In this document: positions 23,347-34,720 of the stretch, piece by piece
Position numbering within the stretch: the stretch's first letter is position 1
Layout: each line of letters starts with the position of its first letter
Assembly (NCBI GenBank): GCA_049999725.1
Contig: JBNGIS010018882.1
Span: 1 to 64,000 of the forward strand
DNA length: 64,000 nucleotides
Direction of reading: 5' to 3'
Origin: Haplomitrium mnioides
Lineage: Eukaryota > Marchantiophyta > Haplomitriopsida > Calobryales
Program-made: the position numbers and the translations under genes
Notes under the pieces: generated by a model
The model's input: the letters and a program-made list of their open reading frames with translations, nothing else
Told to the model about the DNA's origin: nothing
Databases searched by the model: none

Positions 23347-24470
23347 ATGTCTTCATCAACAACTCATATAGAGAATAAAGTCCAAGATTTGAATGTTTTT
23401 TTGGGTATTAATTTGATGAAAAAATTGCAACATCAATTCAATTTCGATTGGGATGTGCTATCACTTTTGGCAATATTAAATCAAACTGTGACTTTTACTC
23501 AAGTTGGATTGGAAACCTTGATTGGAGCGACATCTTTCAGAAGAAAGAAACTGATTGAATTGTTGAATGAAAGTTCAGCCAACGATTCCCAATCAAAAAC
23601 TATTTCTCTAGAACTATTGCCAAAGACTTCAACTATTCTAGAACAAACATTGCCATATATTCAAGATTCTGGTGAGGATTATATTTGAGCTTGGTTGAGC
23701 TCTCCTACAATTGAAACATGCCTACTTAGATTTAAAAAGCATACTCTTAAACCAAAATATACTTCGAATGATGTATAAGATCTTGAAGACAATGCTTCTT
23801 CTCTAATGGCCAGATTCACATATAGACCAAATTGACTAGCCAAACATAAGAGTTTTTTAATTGAGCAAAAGCTCAAATAGGTAAATGCTTTACATGATAA
23901 TTCTTTTCCAAAATTCCATCATGACAAGAGTTTTATAAAGAGTAAACGCGATCTCATGTCAATTTTGAAGTTGAAGAGAACTTTATGTTGCCAAAATAGT
24001 TATGTGTAATTGTGCAAGACAAATTTCATTTGAATTATAAGAGAAGCATTCTTTTGGCAAAGCATAGCAAATCAAGACATCATATTACAATAAGGAATAC
24101 CACAAAAATATTTAAAGCTATGCAATGCAAATCCAATAGGTACTTTTAGAAAGAGAGATTTATCCGTTATAGAGGTATTTGCATGTGGGTGGATGAACAA
24201 TTTATTTCAAGAACATTATAAGAGCTTGATAATTTTACCAAATTAGAAGTTTATGACTATTATGCAACTTATTTAAAAGAGAATGATCTCAATTGTATTA
24301 TAAGTTTCTTTGGTTTTACAAATCATTAGAGAATGCACTTTCCAAACATAAAATTCCTAAATACAATAGATTTGTTGTTTGTAAAATGTGCAAAAAAATT
24401 AAATCACTATAGAAGAGATCCATTTTTCATCAAATACATTATTTTTAATTAAGCAAGCTTAAAAGATTCT
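23347..24470 (+). pseudogene. DUF7869-type gene, copy A, first part
   Basis: The plus-strand gene of the divergent element. An open frame from the ATG at 23347 (114 residues) includes LPYIQDSGEDYI, matching copy B's 'VQDIDEDYV'-like text. Later, in shifting frames, come FTYRPN, TLCCQNS (copy B: SCCQNNC), EVFACGWMNNLFQEHY and LDNFTKLEVYDYYATYLKENDLNCI. These blocks align with 36000-36690 of copy B. The protein end lies at 53677-54560, separated by two later insertions. The function is unknown. Because the unit is multicopy and decayed, I infer that it is a transposon-encoded protein. Confidence 0.65.
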
Positions 24471-24539
24471 AAACACGTAAGAGACTCACTAAATTTGTTA
24501 ATTTTGTTTGAAACTCTCTACATGATAATACTCTAAGTG

Positions 24540-24695
24540 CACAAAGGATTTATTGTTGTTGTAATCCTATGCATGCATGGAGTCTACGCTTGCATAAGAT
24601 TATTTATTGTTGTTTGTAATCTTATGCACACATAGGATTCATTATTTTTTTTGTAACTATATGTGTGCATAGACTCTAAGAAAGTTTTTGCAACT
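24540..24695. repeat. Palindromic array of copy A cut by the Athila-like element
   Basis: Units such as 'cctatgcatgcatggagtc' and 'cttatgcacacataggattc' with 'tttattgttgttt' between them. The same array continues on the other side of the Athila-like element at 45056-45545, where the spacer 'atttattattgttgttt' recurs. Confidence 0.75.
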
Positions 24696-26592
24696 TGAGA
24701 TATAGTCCAGAACATGATTATAGAGTGTTCAAACTCAAGAATTGAAGCTCAAAATGATCTACATCATCTCAACATCAACCTAGAGACAACTCCCAAGAGC
24801 AACATCGACACGAGTACAACGTTGCTAACAACTAAAGAATGCTTTCAATTAGTAGAATCTCATATATTAGAATTCATATGTAGTAAATTTAGGATTTGAA
24901 CAATTGCGATGCCATACAGATTATAGAATGATCCAATCACATAGAGGCAAATACTGAAAACTCTCAAGTGACAAATAGAAGACAAAGATCAAAGAAGTTA
25001 AGGAAAATAGTATGCACTTTTGAAAGAATAGCCTTTGTGTTAAGTTAAGCCCCCATTTCTATTTTCGTTTTGTTATGTTAAGTATTGGATATAAAAGGAG
25101 AGGAAAGATTCAAAGTAAATTCTCTCTCACTATAGTGTTGTCATTTTCCCTCGTTTTTCTGTGTCTTCTTCATTACTAGTGCCTCTTCCTCTATCTTTTA
25201 TTGTCCTGTAGTCTGCTGTATCTCAAACGTTTTCGAAGTCCTCCAGAGTTAATACCATTCCGAGCATTGAAAGGTTCTTTTGTTTCCTCCTAGTTACATC
25301 ATTCAAGAAGTGAGTTAAAAAAGATTATTACAAAGATGCTTGTGAAGTTGTTGGTGAATTGATTTGAATAAAGAAAGGGGCATATTGGTGAGAAAATTTG
25401 CAAAGGATTTGTATCAAATTGACCAGTGAAAGCCAAAGAATGCTAAAAGCCGAAACAAAGGTTAAAGCGTGGGTGTAACGTTGTTTTTTAGGCAAGTTCA
25501 TACAAGTGAAAACAAGACTTCAACAAATCCTATAAATGTTGAGCTGAGAAGCTAGTCAATGAAAAGAAACATGAAGATTGAATGAGAAGAACAGAAATCT
25601 AAAAATAAGATCAAGTGAAGTGGAGGAGCAAAATTGAGAAGCTCCTTTGAAGTATCAAAAAGAATTCTAAACAAACAATTGTAAGTTATAGTATTATTCT
25701 CAAGTACTGTGATGTATTCTGTTATGTAAATTTCTTTTAAAAGTATGTCATAGAATTTGTTATCCTTCCTATCCTTGTCCCTAACACCCAATAAGTTTGA
25801 TTGCTTGATTAATAAATTGGTCCCCAACTTTATCCACTAGTCTCTTCACTTGAGTTATAGGTATAAAGCCGCCTGACGCCATTTTCCACAAGGAAGTTTG
25901 ACTGTCACTTCCAAAACAAAATATTCCCCATCTGACGAATCTTTAGATTCCAATCAAATCTAACAAACATACATCTTAGAACCCAATCAGTTATGTCGAA
26001 CATCCCTCTTGTACATCGTAGAACCTAATATAGATGTCTCTCTGTTCTCATGTATTATTTGACATTGACACATGTTTAATTGATGGTTTCTACTCACACT
26101 CATCCTTCTAGAATCATTCTTGATCGTAAAGTTCTCTTGTCACAATCATTGTCACAATATCATGGTTTGACAGTAGAACCCTTCACCATTTTAGATCTCG
26201 TAAAATTTGACACGGACACATGTTTAATTGATGGTTTCCACTCACACTCATCCTTCTAGAATCATTCTTGATCGTACATATCCCTTGTCACAATCATTCT
26301 CACAATATCATGGTTTGATAGTAGAACCCTTCGTCATTTTAGATCTCGTAATTCCTATTGTGGTTGCATAAGCTTCTTATCTTAAACTCATTGCCAACAC
26401 GAATACTCACCACTAGTGTGTTCGTTATTTCTTCTAGACATCCACTGCACAACTAAGTTCCACTTTACTACAAACATTGCTTGATTAAAACTACCCTGTA
26501 CTATAGAAATAACTGAGCAACAAAGCATTTTTCTACTTCATTCATGACAAGGAGAGAGTTCCTCCCCATATACTCTCCTCCTTTGTGAAACA
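24696..26592 (+). repeat. Left LTR of the Athila-like element (1,897 bp)
   Basis: Collinear with 42094-45055 from 'gtccagaa..ggattatagag' (near the start) to 'ctcctcctttgt.aaaca' at the end. A TATA box (TATAAAAG, 25090-25097) in an identical context lies at 42440-42447 in the other LTR. It lacks about 1.07 kb found in the right LTR (about 43261-44326). Microhomology (atcctt) at the junction suggests a deletion here. Confidence 0.8.
26061..26356 (+). repeat. 148 bp tandem duplication in the left Athila-like LTR
   Basis: Two consecutive copies start with 'gacattgacacatgtttaat' (26061) and 'gacacggacacatgtttaat' (26209) and end at 'ttagatctcgtaa'. The right LTR has a single copy (about 44670-44820), so the duplication is private to the left LTR. 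Confidence 0.85.
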
Positions 26593-26593
26593 A

Positions 26594-26607
26594 TGGCACC
26601 AATTGCC
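26594..26607 (+). promoter_or_regulatory. Primer binding site, tRNA-Asp-like
   Basis: TGGCACCAATTGCC lies one base after the LTR end. It resembles the plant tRNA-Asp complement TGGCGCCGTTGCC with two substitutions and one inserted base. Athila elements are known for tRNA-Asp priming. Confidence 0.5.
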
Positions 26608-27831
26608 TCTTCTTTTGCCTCATTACCCACACATTGCCTCTTCCCTTGCGTCATTACCCACCCGTTACCCTTACTCCGCCACCATACGCACGCTTTTCTT
26701 TTCTCCACTTCTAGTGAATTGGCATTCCGCGATCTCTCCTCTCAATTGTGCTAGACATAGCAAAAGTTTGCCTTAGAATTGCATTTGCATTACATTTGAA
26801 TTGATGTTGAGTTGTTGTTTGACTTGTTGATTGAGTTGTTAATGAATTGTATTTGAATTGTTATCAAATTGTTGATTTTGTTGTTATTGAATTGCAATAG
26901 TACTGCTTTGCGGTAGCTTTGCCGTCTTACTCAATATTGTGTTAGTCTTTTGTCCCCTCCCTTTCAACAACCAGTAATGGGTTTGTGTTTTATTTCTCGC
27001 TCTCAAAAACCAAATTTGAAATTTTAGCATCCAAAATCATGATTTTCACGCTAATAATGCTCATTTGCAAAAAAAAAAAAGTAATTTAATATATCAAAAT
27101 TGCTTATTTTAAGATCACAATGTATTGAAAAAAAAATTTTGATGTGAATATTATCAAATTTTCTTTCATAATTTATGCTTTAAAAAGTCCGACCATCACC
27201 TAACAAAAGGTATACAAAATGTACACGATATTTGTTGTTAAATATTTTCAAAACTAACCAAGATGTCATTCATTTTATAAATTGATGAAAACATTCAACT
27301 TTTATCAAAAGCATATTCAATCAAAAAAGATGTTTAAGCATGTAGGAACTTGTAACCGTAGTTTTAAAGCTCATGCATGTAGAGACTGTCAAAGCAACTT
27401 TGCACTTGGAATGATAAAGCTCAGACACCCATGGAATGTTAAGGTTGTCATATGTAGGAACTTTGAACTGGAACCTAAATAAATAAGCGCAAGAGGATTG
27501 TTGAAGCAAAATAATTGTGAAAAAAGCTATCAGGTGTGCTTGAACAACTAAAAACCACGTGAGATTGAACAACTAAAGCCTATATGCACATGGACAATAG
27601 AAGCCCACGTGAGCATGGATTGCCGAGTAATTGGACGTATGGACCATCCATGCAAGCATAGACCTTGTAACTAATTTTAGTGAAAACAAACTTGTTTTGT
27701 CTAAAAACAATTTTGCAAAGGAAATTGTATCGTGAAGAAAACACTTAAATTGGACTTGGAATGCAACAAGAAAAAAGAGGAATCAAATAATATTTTGTGA
27801 GAAAAATGCTTTATTTTGTACAAAAATAACA
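26608..27831. other. No gene seen
   Basis: AT-rich. It contains a 'gaattgttg'-type degenerate repeat (about 26800-26890), then palindromic units (about 27540-27670, e.g. 'cctatatgcacatggac', 'cccacgtgagcatggatt') of the type associated with the divergent element. The latter part is probably the outer end of copy B. Confidence 0.5.
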
Positions 27832-27973
27832 TCAATATGATACTGCAGCCCTATCCTCTTCAAGAGGAATGGTCTTATCTAAATTTATTGCATGAGAAGC
27901 TTTGGCATCTACAGCTACTAGAGAGTCTTGTCGAGACTTTCTTGTCATGGAAATCACTACAAAATCACCAGAT
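27832..27973 (-). pseudogene. Terminal exon piece of the minus-strand gene of copy B, beyond the solo LTR
   Basis: On the minus strand the frame coming from 31625-31540 (MASLPSDVTKS, then VPPTTTDAS) continues here as GDFVVISMTRKSRQDSLVAV and onward to a stop at 27832-27834, if the GC-rich solo LTR and one copy of CAGAT are left out. This in-frame junction supports both the reading frame and the insertion event. The protein family is not recognised. Confidence 0.6.
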
Positions 27974-29689
27974 TGTCACTCCCCTGTTTCAGGTCTTAAC
28001 CTTTTCAAATGCTCATTTGAAGCCAGGGGAGGATAGATTCAAGGCTTTCAGGTTTTTTTCTGAGATGGCCCCTTGCTAGTTGTCATTTTGAGGTCTTAAA
28101 GATTCTCCCTTTCCTTACAAGCCTTGGGTTCACCACTCACTCTCTTCGGGTTGCACTCAAGTCATTCATTCATACAACTCGAGGTCCACATGTATACCTC
28201 CCAACTGGTCTTTGTGTAATTCCTTCACTTTATTCTGAGGGCCCAATGACTGAGACCATGCCACCTTATTTATGCTTTGGGACAAAAATGTTCTTGTGAC
28301 GTGCACCAATGAAGCAACAAGAGGACTGGACTCCCCCTCTCAGGGTTGTCACAAAACTGATACAGTTGTTTTCCTAACTATCCTAAGATGAACTAATTCC
28401 TAAGCTATACTACAAGATCAGAAATAGAGAGCATTCACCCCTAGGGTCACTTGGTTGTGTCAAGGGACTTGATTGCCCCTCCAGAGTTGTCCCAGGTTTT
28501 GCTCAACTGTACTGATATCTTCAATCTAATATGCCTCTTGAATACAAATTCAGAATGAAAATCTATCTACACACATATGCACAAACACACTTACACTATG
28601 TACTACAAATAGAAACAGAGTCCTTGAAGGCCCTCTGGACTGATTCCACCCATTGAGACTTCCCTTCTGAATCACTGGCTACCTTCCAGCCTGCACATCC
28701 ACACCCACCCACACACCCTTCTCCAGATAGTTTTTCAACTTCCCTCACGAGAAGCACTGACTTTACTTCCTCAGGCTAGGAAGAGGATTTCTTTGGCTTC
28801 TACCTCTGGAAGACAGTCTTCCCGACTGCATGTAGCCCACTCCACCCCAAGCCTCGATAGGTCTTACTCTGCAGTGCGCGGGCACTAACGCAGCCCCCCC
28901 CTCTCAACTTCGCTTGAAGAATTACACCAGAGTGTACTCTGAACACTCTAGGTTGATGCTCCTGCACAGGGAATGCAGAGACGACCCCAAGCTCCTCACT
29001 TCGCAGCCTCTCCCGAATTCTCAACTGGCTAGAATCCCTTCTAACTCACGTGTCGGCCTACCTCCGCTCTGGTCCACTCACGGGGACAAGTTCACCTGAA
29101 TCACCTAAGCCTCTAGAGCTCCTCACTCAACGATTCTCGGCGCCCCTCCAGTCCACCTCCGAGCCCCCGCTTGCCCCTAGAGCTAGTTCACCCGCTTCAC
29201 GTAGCTTCTCACTGAATTCTTCCTCCTATCTTACCTCGTTGCAATTTCCTTGTCTTGAGGTTGCTGTTGCGTCCTTAGATCGCTTGTGCATCAACTTGGA
29301 CAAATTTGAAGGCCCTCAATGTATACCCCCCGAGCGCGTGCTGATCCTCTGAGCCCTTCATGTTGGAAGGTCATTAATCTCGTTGGCTTAGGATGGGAGG
29401 TGGCGACGCATGTCTCGTGAGGTCATTATTCCCATTACAACGAAAAAGGAGAGCACGCCGCGTGTCCTGTCAGTTGGTCGAGAAGCGCCAAGTACAACGG
29501 TAACACTAGATGGAGTCTAAGGAATCTTGTGGGCTGAGATTTCGCAGATTCCCACGGAACCAAATCCGAAGGGTTCTTCGGAACAGAGTTCCGAAGCGCC
29601 CCATGGACCCTAGTCCACAGAATCTCTACAGATTCATCCGAATATTCCTAGTGACTCCTCTGAGCACCACGTCATCCAAGGCTCCGCCG

Positions 29690-30045
29690 TCTGATGCCAC
29701 TCCGCAAAAGGGTAGGCGGACCGCCACGCTGACTCCTCTCTCCGAAGTTCACCTACTCGTGGCCCGAGGCCCAACGAGCTCCCACCTGCTTCTGCGTGTC
29801 CTTTGACTTGCCCAAGGCTTCTGAGGTCGCCACGTCATCTAAAGGGCGCTATCCGACGTCGCTCTGCAAAGGGGTAGGCGGACCGTCGGTTTGACCTTCT
29901 TCCAAGGTTGACCCACTGAACTCCTCCAAGCTTCTCAGGGCGCCACGTCATCCGAAGGGTGCCGTCCGACGCTGCCCCGCAAAGGGGTTGGCGAACCGTC
30001 AGTTTGACCTTCTTTCAAGGTTGACCCGCTGACCTTCCGTGGATG
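29690..30045 (+). repeat. Tandem modules in the GC-rich LTR
   Basis: Three successive modules share 'gccacgtcat', 'cgcaaaggggt.ggcg.accg' and 'tttgacctt..caaggttgac'. The other LTR copy has one such module (about 62250-62370), so module number varies between family members. Confidence 0.75.
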
Positions 30046-30329
30046 CCATGTACTCCGAAGTGCCTTTCCTTCTCCGAGTAAGAACTGTGCCTATGTTTCT
30101 GTTTCGGAACTCTCTCGTGATAAGAACAACATGCGATCGATGTTCCGTTTGCCAAGTTGTCATCCTGCTTGTTGTAAGAACAACAAAAAGCTCTCGGAAC
30201 CAACCGCCTCCTTTGTCAAACTTTCAAACGTCGCGACCGTACCCCGTCGAACTTTCCCACTTGTCTTACCAAATCTACGACAAGTCATCTTTTTGGCGCT
30301 GCTTGCTTCTTCCTCCGGTTAGTCCTTCG

Positions 30330-30720
30330 ATAAATCCCCCTTTCGGCTCATCCTTACTCTCTCCCGGTTGGATCGTCTCCAAATCACCCTTTCGGTTGGC
30401 CCCTTGTGTTGTCCTTCCAGCTTGTCTTGTTCTTCTCTTGGACGGCTTGTGATGGATCACCTTTTTAGCACGCCTTGTTTCTCTTGCGGTCGGATCGTTG
30501 ATAGATTGCCTCTTCGGCTTAACTTGCTCTTCGTTTGACCAGACTTGTGATTCATCCCCCTTTCGGCTCTCCTCTAGTTCTCCTCCGATCGGATCTACGC
30601 TAAGTCACCCCTTCGGCTTCCTCAATTCTCCTCTGGTTGGATCTGCGCTAAGTCACCCCTTTGGCACTCTTTGGCTCTCCTTTGACCAGACCCACGATAG
30701 ATCGCCTTTTCGAGTGATCC
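30330..30720 (+). repeat. Degenerate ~60 bp tandem repeat in the GC-rich LTR
   Basis: Repeated phrases such as 'cccctttcggct', 'gatcggatctacgctaagtc' and 'gttggatctgcgctaagtc' recur with about 60 bp spacing. A shorter relative is at about 62570-62700 in copy 2. Confidence 0.65.
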
Positions 30721-32683
30721 CTCCTTGCTCCCCGGTTGGGTCTCTCAATGGATCCTTGTTAAACGGGCCCTTCACATCAGAAGACGGATCAGAACCCTTT
30801 TAACTGGGTTTCCTACTTAGAGAGGCGCAATCCCGTTAAGTTTTATGGGCCCCGCCACTTCCCGTGAAGATCCACGGGCTCCTTGGAGCCGCCACGTCAT
30901 CTATGGAATCCCTTGAAGTGCTTTGGAGATGCCATATTTCCGTGGAATCCTTCAGAGCGCTCAGACAACTCCAAGTTTCAGCGAAGGTCTACGAATTCGA
31001 AGAGAAGGGTCTGACCCTTGTAGAGCGCGCTCACGCTTGCGAGATTGAGGCGCCCCCCGCTCCCTGGCTTGGCTTGCCCTTGCGACGATATCAACTCCTC
31101 CTTCCTTCCTTGATCCTTACTTCTGATGTGTAGTAGCTACAGACAATGTCCGTGGTCTCTCTCTCCCCTTGAGTGCCTTTGGGTTTCTGTGCCATAGATC
31201 CACTCTTCTTCCTCCAATCACTTCGCCTTGGGTGGGCATTCCCTTCTTCCCCGCTCGGCTTTGATCCCCGCATCCCCATAAGACCCATGGGTTTTCACTT
31301 GCTCAATTCGGATTTTTTAGTGGTACCCCTCCCCTGGCTGACGACCATTGCCCCCTTCTCTTCTTCCGCCATGATCCTGTTTTCCTCCAAGGATTCATGC
31401 GCCTTGTTCTTACTTACAGATTGAAGGATCTCTATTGCTCCTAAGGCGCCTTTACACTTACCAGAGTGCAATTGTGTCGATGCTGCTTCTGTAAGGCAAA
31501 ATTCTGTATCAGCATCCCAATTCACTGGTTGACACAGATGCATCTGTAGTAGTAGGAGGAACAAGCTCCTTGTGGTACACATATACAATCTACGACTTGG
31601 TCACATCGGATGGCAAAGAAGCCATCGTCAAAACTCTATGAGGAATATAGATAGATTAATGTCCATCATATTCTATTGCGATGCAATTTCACATCAGTTT
31701 TATAACAAAGACAAGGCTTGTACCAAACCTAGAGCAAAGATTCAAAATCCAATCTTGCTCTATTGATAAATGGTCAATGAAAAAATTATACAAAGATTGA
31801 GGCTTTTGGTAAACATTCATAGAAGCATCATCTCCTAGATGTTTAAGCTTTGCAGATCATCCAGACAACTAAACACACTTCGCATAATTTGGCGAGGATG
31901 CCCAGTGACATCAATAGCTTGCAAGTTGAAAAGCTTCATGCTCCGTTTGTCCTTCTTTGTCTAGTAACCCATAGTCCAATACTCATGGGTGTGAGCGACT
32001 CATGGACCATCTAAATGATGAATACTATTTTTATCCTTCTAGCAACAAAAAAAAGCATATGAGACAAAGCAGAAAAAAGTAAAGGAAAAATAAAATGCAT
32101 AAACTAGCAGATAGAAAAATAAAAATAAAAATTTACCAGATAATATGGTTGATGGCACAACAATCCTCTAGTAAAGTAATCTCAACAATGCCAAATTGTT
32201 GCAAAGAGTGGATAATTACAAAAGGCAAAAACTTTGAAGTAGTAATAGCTACAAAAGAAGAAACCATATAAAAAATATCATCCTTTGTAAAGGGTTTCGA
32301 CTCATCATGCTTACATTCCTTAAGGTTATAACCATAAGAAACATCATCAATAGCTAAAGTGAACATCTTGGTTTCACTAATACCTTCAATTGTCGAGCAT
32401 TAGACTCCCCATGGACTTGATAATATGCCATGTTGAGTCCATCGACATAGAGCATTAAGTCATCGTCTTGCTCATCAAAACCTCCTTTTATTAGAAGGGT
32501 AGAAGCCGAAAAGCCTCCTTCCATTCTCTTGCTTTCTGGCAGTGAAGCAAAAAAGCAGGGGGTAGGAGACAAGAGTAGGGGATTGATTTTTATCAACGGG
32601 GGCTTCTTCAACCCCCAATTTTTTTCTACCTTTAGCAGCGACCATCAATTTCTGAGCCAGCTGTTGTTTGAAACTTTTGTCAC

Positions 32684-33067
32684 CTTGTAAAAAAGCAGAT
32701 AAGCAAATTAGACTAAAACAATAAACAAAAACTTTGAGTAGACAATAAGAAGAGACTAAGTTGTTATGGACACATGGTCTCTCAAGTCCCTACACATAGG
32801 GACTCACGAGTCAATGCATGCATGGACTCTCCATGGTCCTTGCGTTTGGACTCAAGAGTCCTTGCGCATCTGGACTCATGAGTCAATGTGCGCATTGACA
32901 TGTGAGTCAATGTGCGCATGGACTCTTGAGAATCCATGGGCACATGGACTCTTGAGAATCCATATGCGCATGGACTCAAGAGACCCTACATGTCTAATAT
33001 CTAAAACATTTAGAAGCAAAATGAAAACAAACATTGAAACAAAATTGAAAAAAGAAAAAACACTTAC
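32684..33067 (-). other. Predicted intron of the minus-strand gene carrying a palindromic array
   Basis: On the minus strand the coding block ending '..aaatgttg' is followed by GTAAGTG (33067-33061), a consensus donor. The next conserved block is preceded by a pyrimidine-rich stretch and ACAAG (32690-32684). The interval is 384 bp and holds the array at 32766-32990. Confidence 0.65.
32766..32990. repeat. Palindromic ~30 bp array, copy B, first block
   Basis: About eight units of imperfect palindromes, for example 'gagtcaatgtgcgcattgac', 'aatccatgggcacatggact' and 'atccatatgcgcatggactc'. Each could fold into a short hairpin, and adjacent units are joined by 'ctcaagagtc' or 'ctcatgagtc', themselves palindromic. 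Confidence 0.85.
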
Positions 33068-34619
33068 CAACATTTTCTGACAACTTGAATAGAACGATGA
33101 CATCTTTGACTTTTTGGTGTGGATAGGATATTCAATCCTTGCTTCTTCCCAAGTTTTGCAATACACTCCAAGCAAAAGGACTTCACCATCATTGCCAAAA
33201 CCTTGTGTCTATCCAATTCTCGAGACATCTTTTCGATTGAAAGCTCTCCAGCTTCAACACGTTTCAAAATTGAGATTTTAATTTCATCGGGAAGACCATG
33301 AAGGGACCTCCAAGGTGTCCACTTCATGTCCTCCATTCTCAAGGAACCTTTGGCCTTTGGCTTCTGGCCTTTGACGGTGTTCTTCTCTCACATTGGAAAA
33401 ATGCTATGTTGTAAATCCCATAGCTCACCACTTCGAAATGCAAGCTGGAACCAATTATCTTGAGAAGTGATTGTCTTTCCAAGAGTCTACTTTGGCTTAA
33501 TCTCCAGGGTCTCCAACACTAACTCTCTTTTTAATTTCTGGGATGATATAATCCGACTCTTCATGAACCTCTGATGCCAATATTTGACCTTTTGAATTGA
33601 GGTCATTTCCAACATGTATCTTTGGTTGTAATTGTCATCCATTATGAAAATACGAGCCTCTCTTGGAGTCAAGCCCACGTACACATAACAGTTGCAGAGT
33701 GACAACATTGGATTCTTTGCTCCATATTTTGTGATTAAAAGAGGCCTTGCGGCAGCATGTGATTGCCCCTTGCAATCTTGTACGTATACTTGTCATAGTT
33801 CTCAAATCGAACTCTAACTTATCCTTTAACCTGCACTTCATAGAGAACAACAATAAAAAATTGTGAACATATTTACTGGTGAGCATTCTTTGCGCTAGAA
33901 GCTCAACAAAGTCCTCATTCAACCTCCTAATCTGGAATGGCCCCTAGTTGTCCATTCCAGATTTTGGAAGTTCAAATTCTCCAACCGAACTGTTTTGGCT
34001 TCCTCTCAGACTCTACACCACTGGATTCTAATCCTCCTCATACACTATCTAAGGGTCTACCTACTCACGCTCCTGAAAGGTTCGCAACCCCTTGGGCGAT
34101 TGCCTTTTTGCTCTTGATATTGGAGCCTGCACAGGCTTCGGCTCTACTTCCTCCTCTGAGCTACTTGGAGTTGAAGACGAAGGGGCTGCAGAAGATGACC
34201 TTGAGAGGGATGGGGAGGGTGCAGGCTTGTTTTCAATAACTAGTGCCAAAACACACTTTCTCTTTGGTACGACATGATTCTTCTTTTTTGGAGTCTTGAC
34301 TGGCTCATCCGCCTTTCTTATTTTTGTAAATGAAGGTCATATTGCTTTTGTTGACATTGTTGCCATGCTTGGATGCGGCACTAATTGCGCAATGTGGACT
34401 CTCTGCTTGGGCTTTACCAGCTTGATGCTGATAGCCATCTTGATGAAGTCTCGTTCAATGTGCTTCACGTTTAGGTAGGCATCAACAAAGTCCGCCAAAT
34501 ATTGAGTGAACTGAAAAACAAAATAAAAAAACAATCAAACATGTTAAGCAAAAAATCTTCAAGTGTTGCAAAGAGTAACAATGTACTAAAAATTCAGTCT
34601 AAGCTAAAAAAGACTAGGG

Positions 34620-34720
34620 AGCCCATGCGAACATGGACTTAGGAGTCCATACGCACATGGATTCAGGAGTCCATACGCACATAGACTCAAGAGCCCATGC
34701 GCTTATTGATTTCTGAGTCA
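34620..34720. repeat. Palindromic ~30 bp array, copy B, second block
   Basis: Three to four units such as 'gcccatgcgaacatggactt' and 'gtccatacgcacatagactc', located between coding blocks ending at about 34745 and starting at 34534 on the minus strand. Confidence 0.8.

Larger units (their letters stand above)
27974..31534 (+). mobile_element. GC-rich solo LTR (3,561 bp), family G copy 1
   Basis: Begins TGTCACTCCCC and ends GGTTGACA (TGTCA...TGACA inverted ends). The exact 5 bp duplication CAGAT lies at 27969-27973 and 31535-31539. No gag or pol domain lies inside or beside it, so it is a solo LTR. It is markedly richer in G+C and CpG than its surroundings. A second copy is at 60598-63901 with shared blocks (e.g. 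'gatagtttttcaacttccct', 'cgggcactaacgcag'/'gcggacactaacaca'). Short open frames inside carry no recognisable domain. Confidence 0.85.

Noticed and set aside
29050-30803. Long plus-strand open frames in the GC-rich LTR (e.g. 30039-30452)
   Set aside because: High G+C lowers stop frequency; the frames are Ser/Pro/Leu-rich, overlap tandem repeats and are not kept in the second copy.
31091-31766. Possible host exons after the GC-rich LTR
   Set aside because: The part up to 31534 is LTR; the part after it reads best as the minus-strand partner gene of copy B.
32766-32990. CRISPR or bacterial terminators
   Set aside because: The palindromes are degenerate tandem units in a plant intron-like context.
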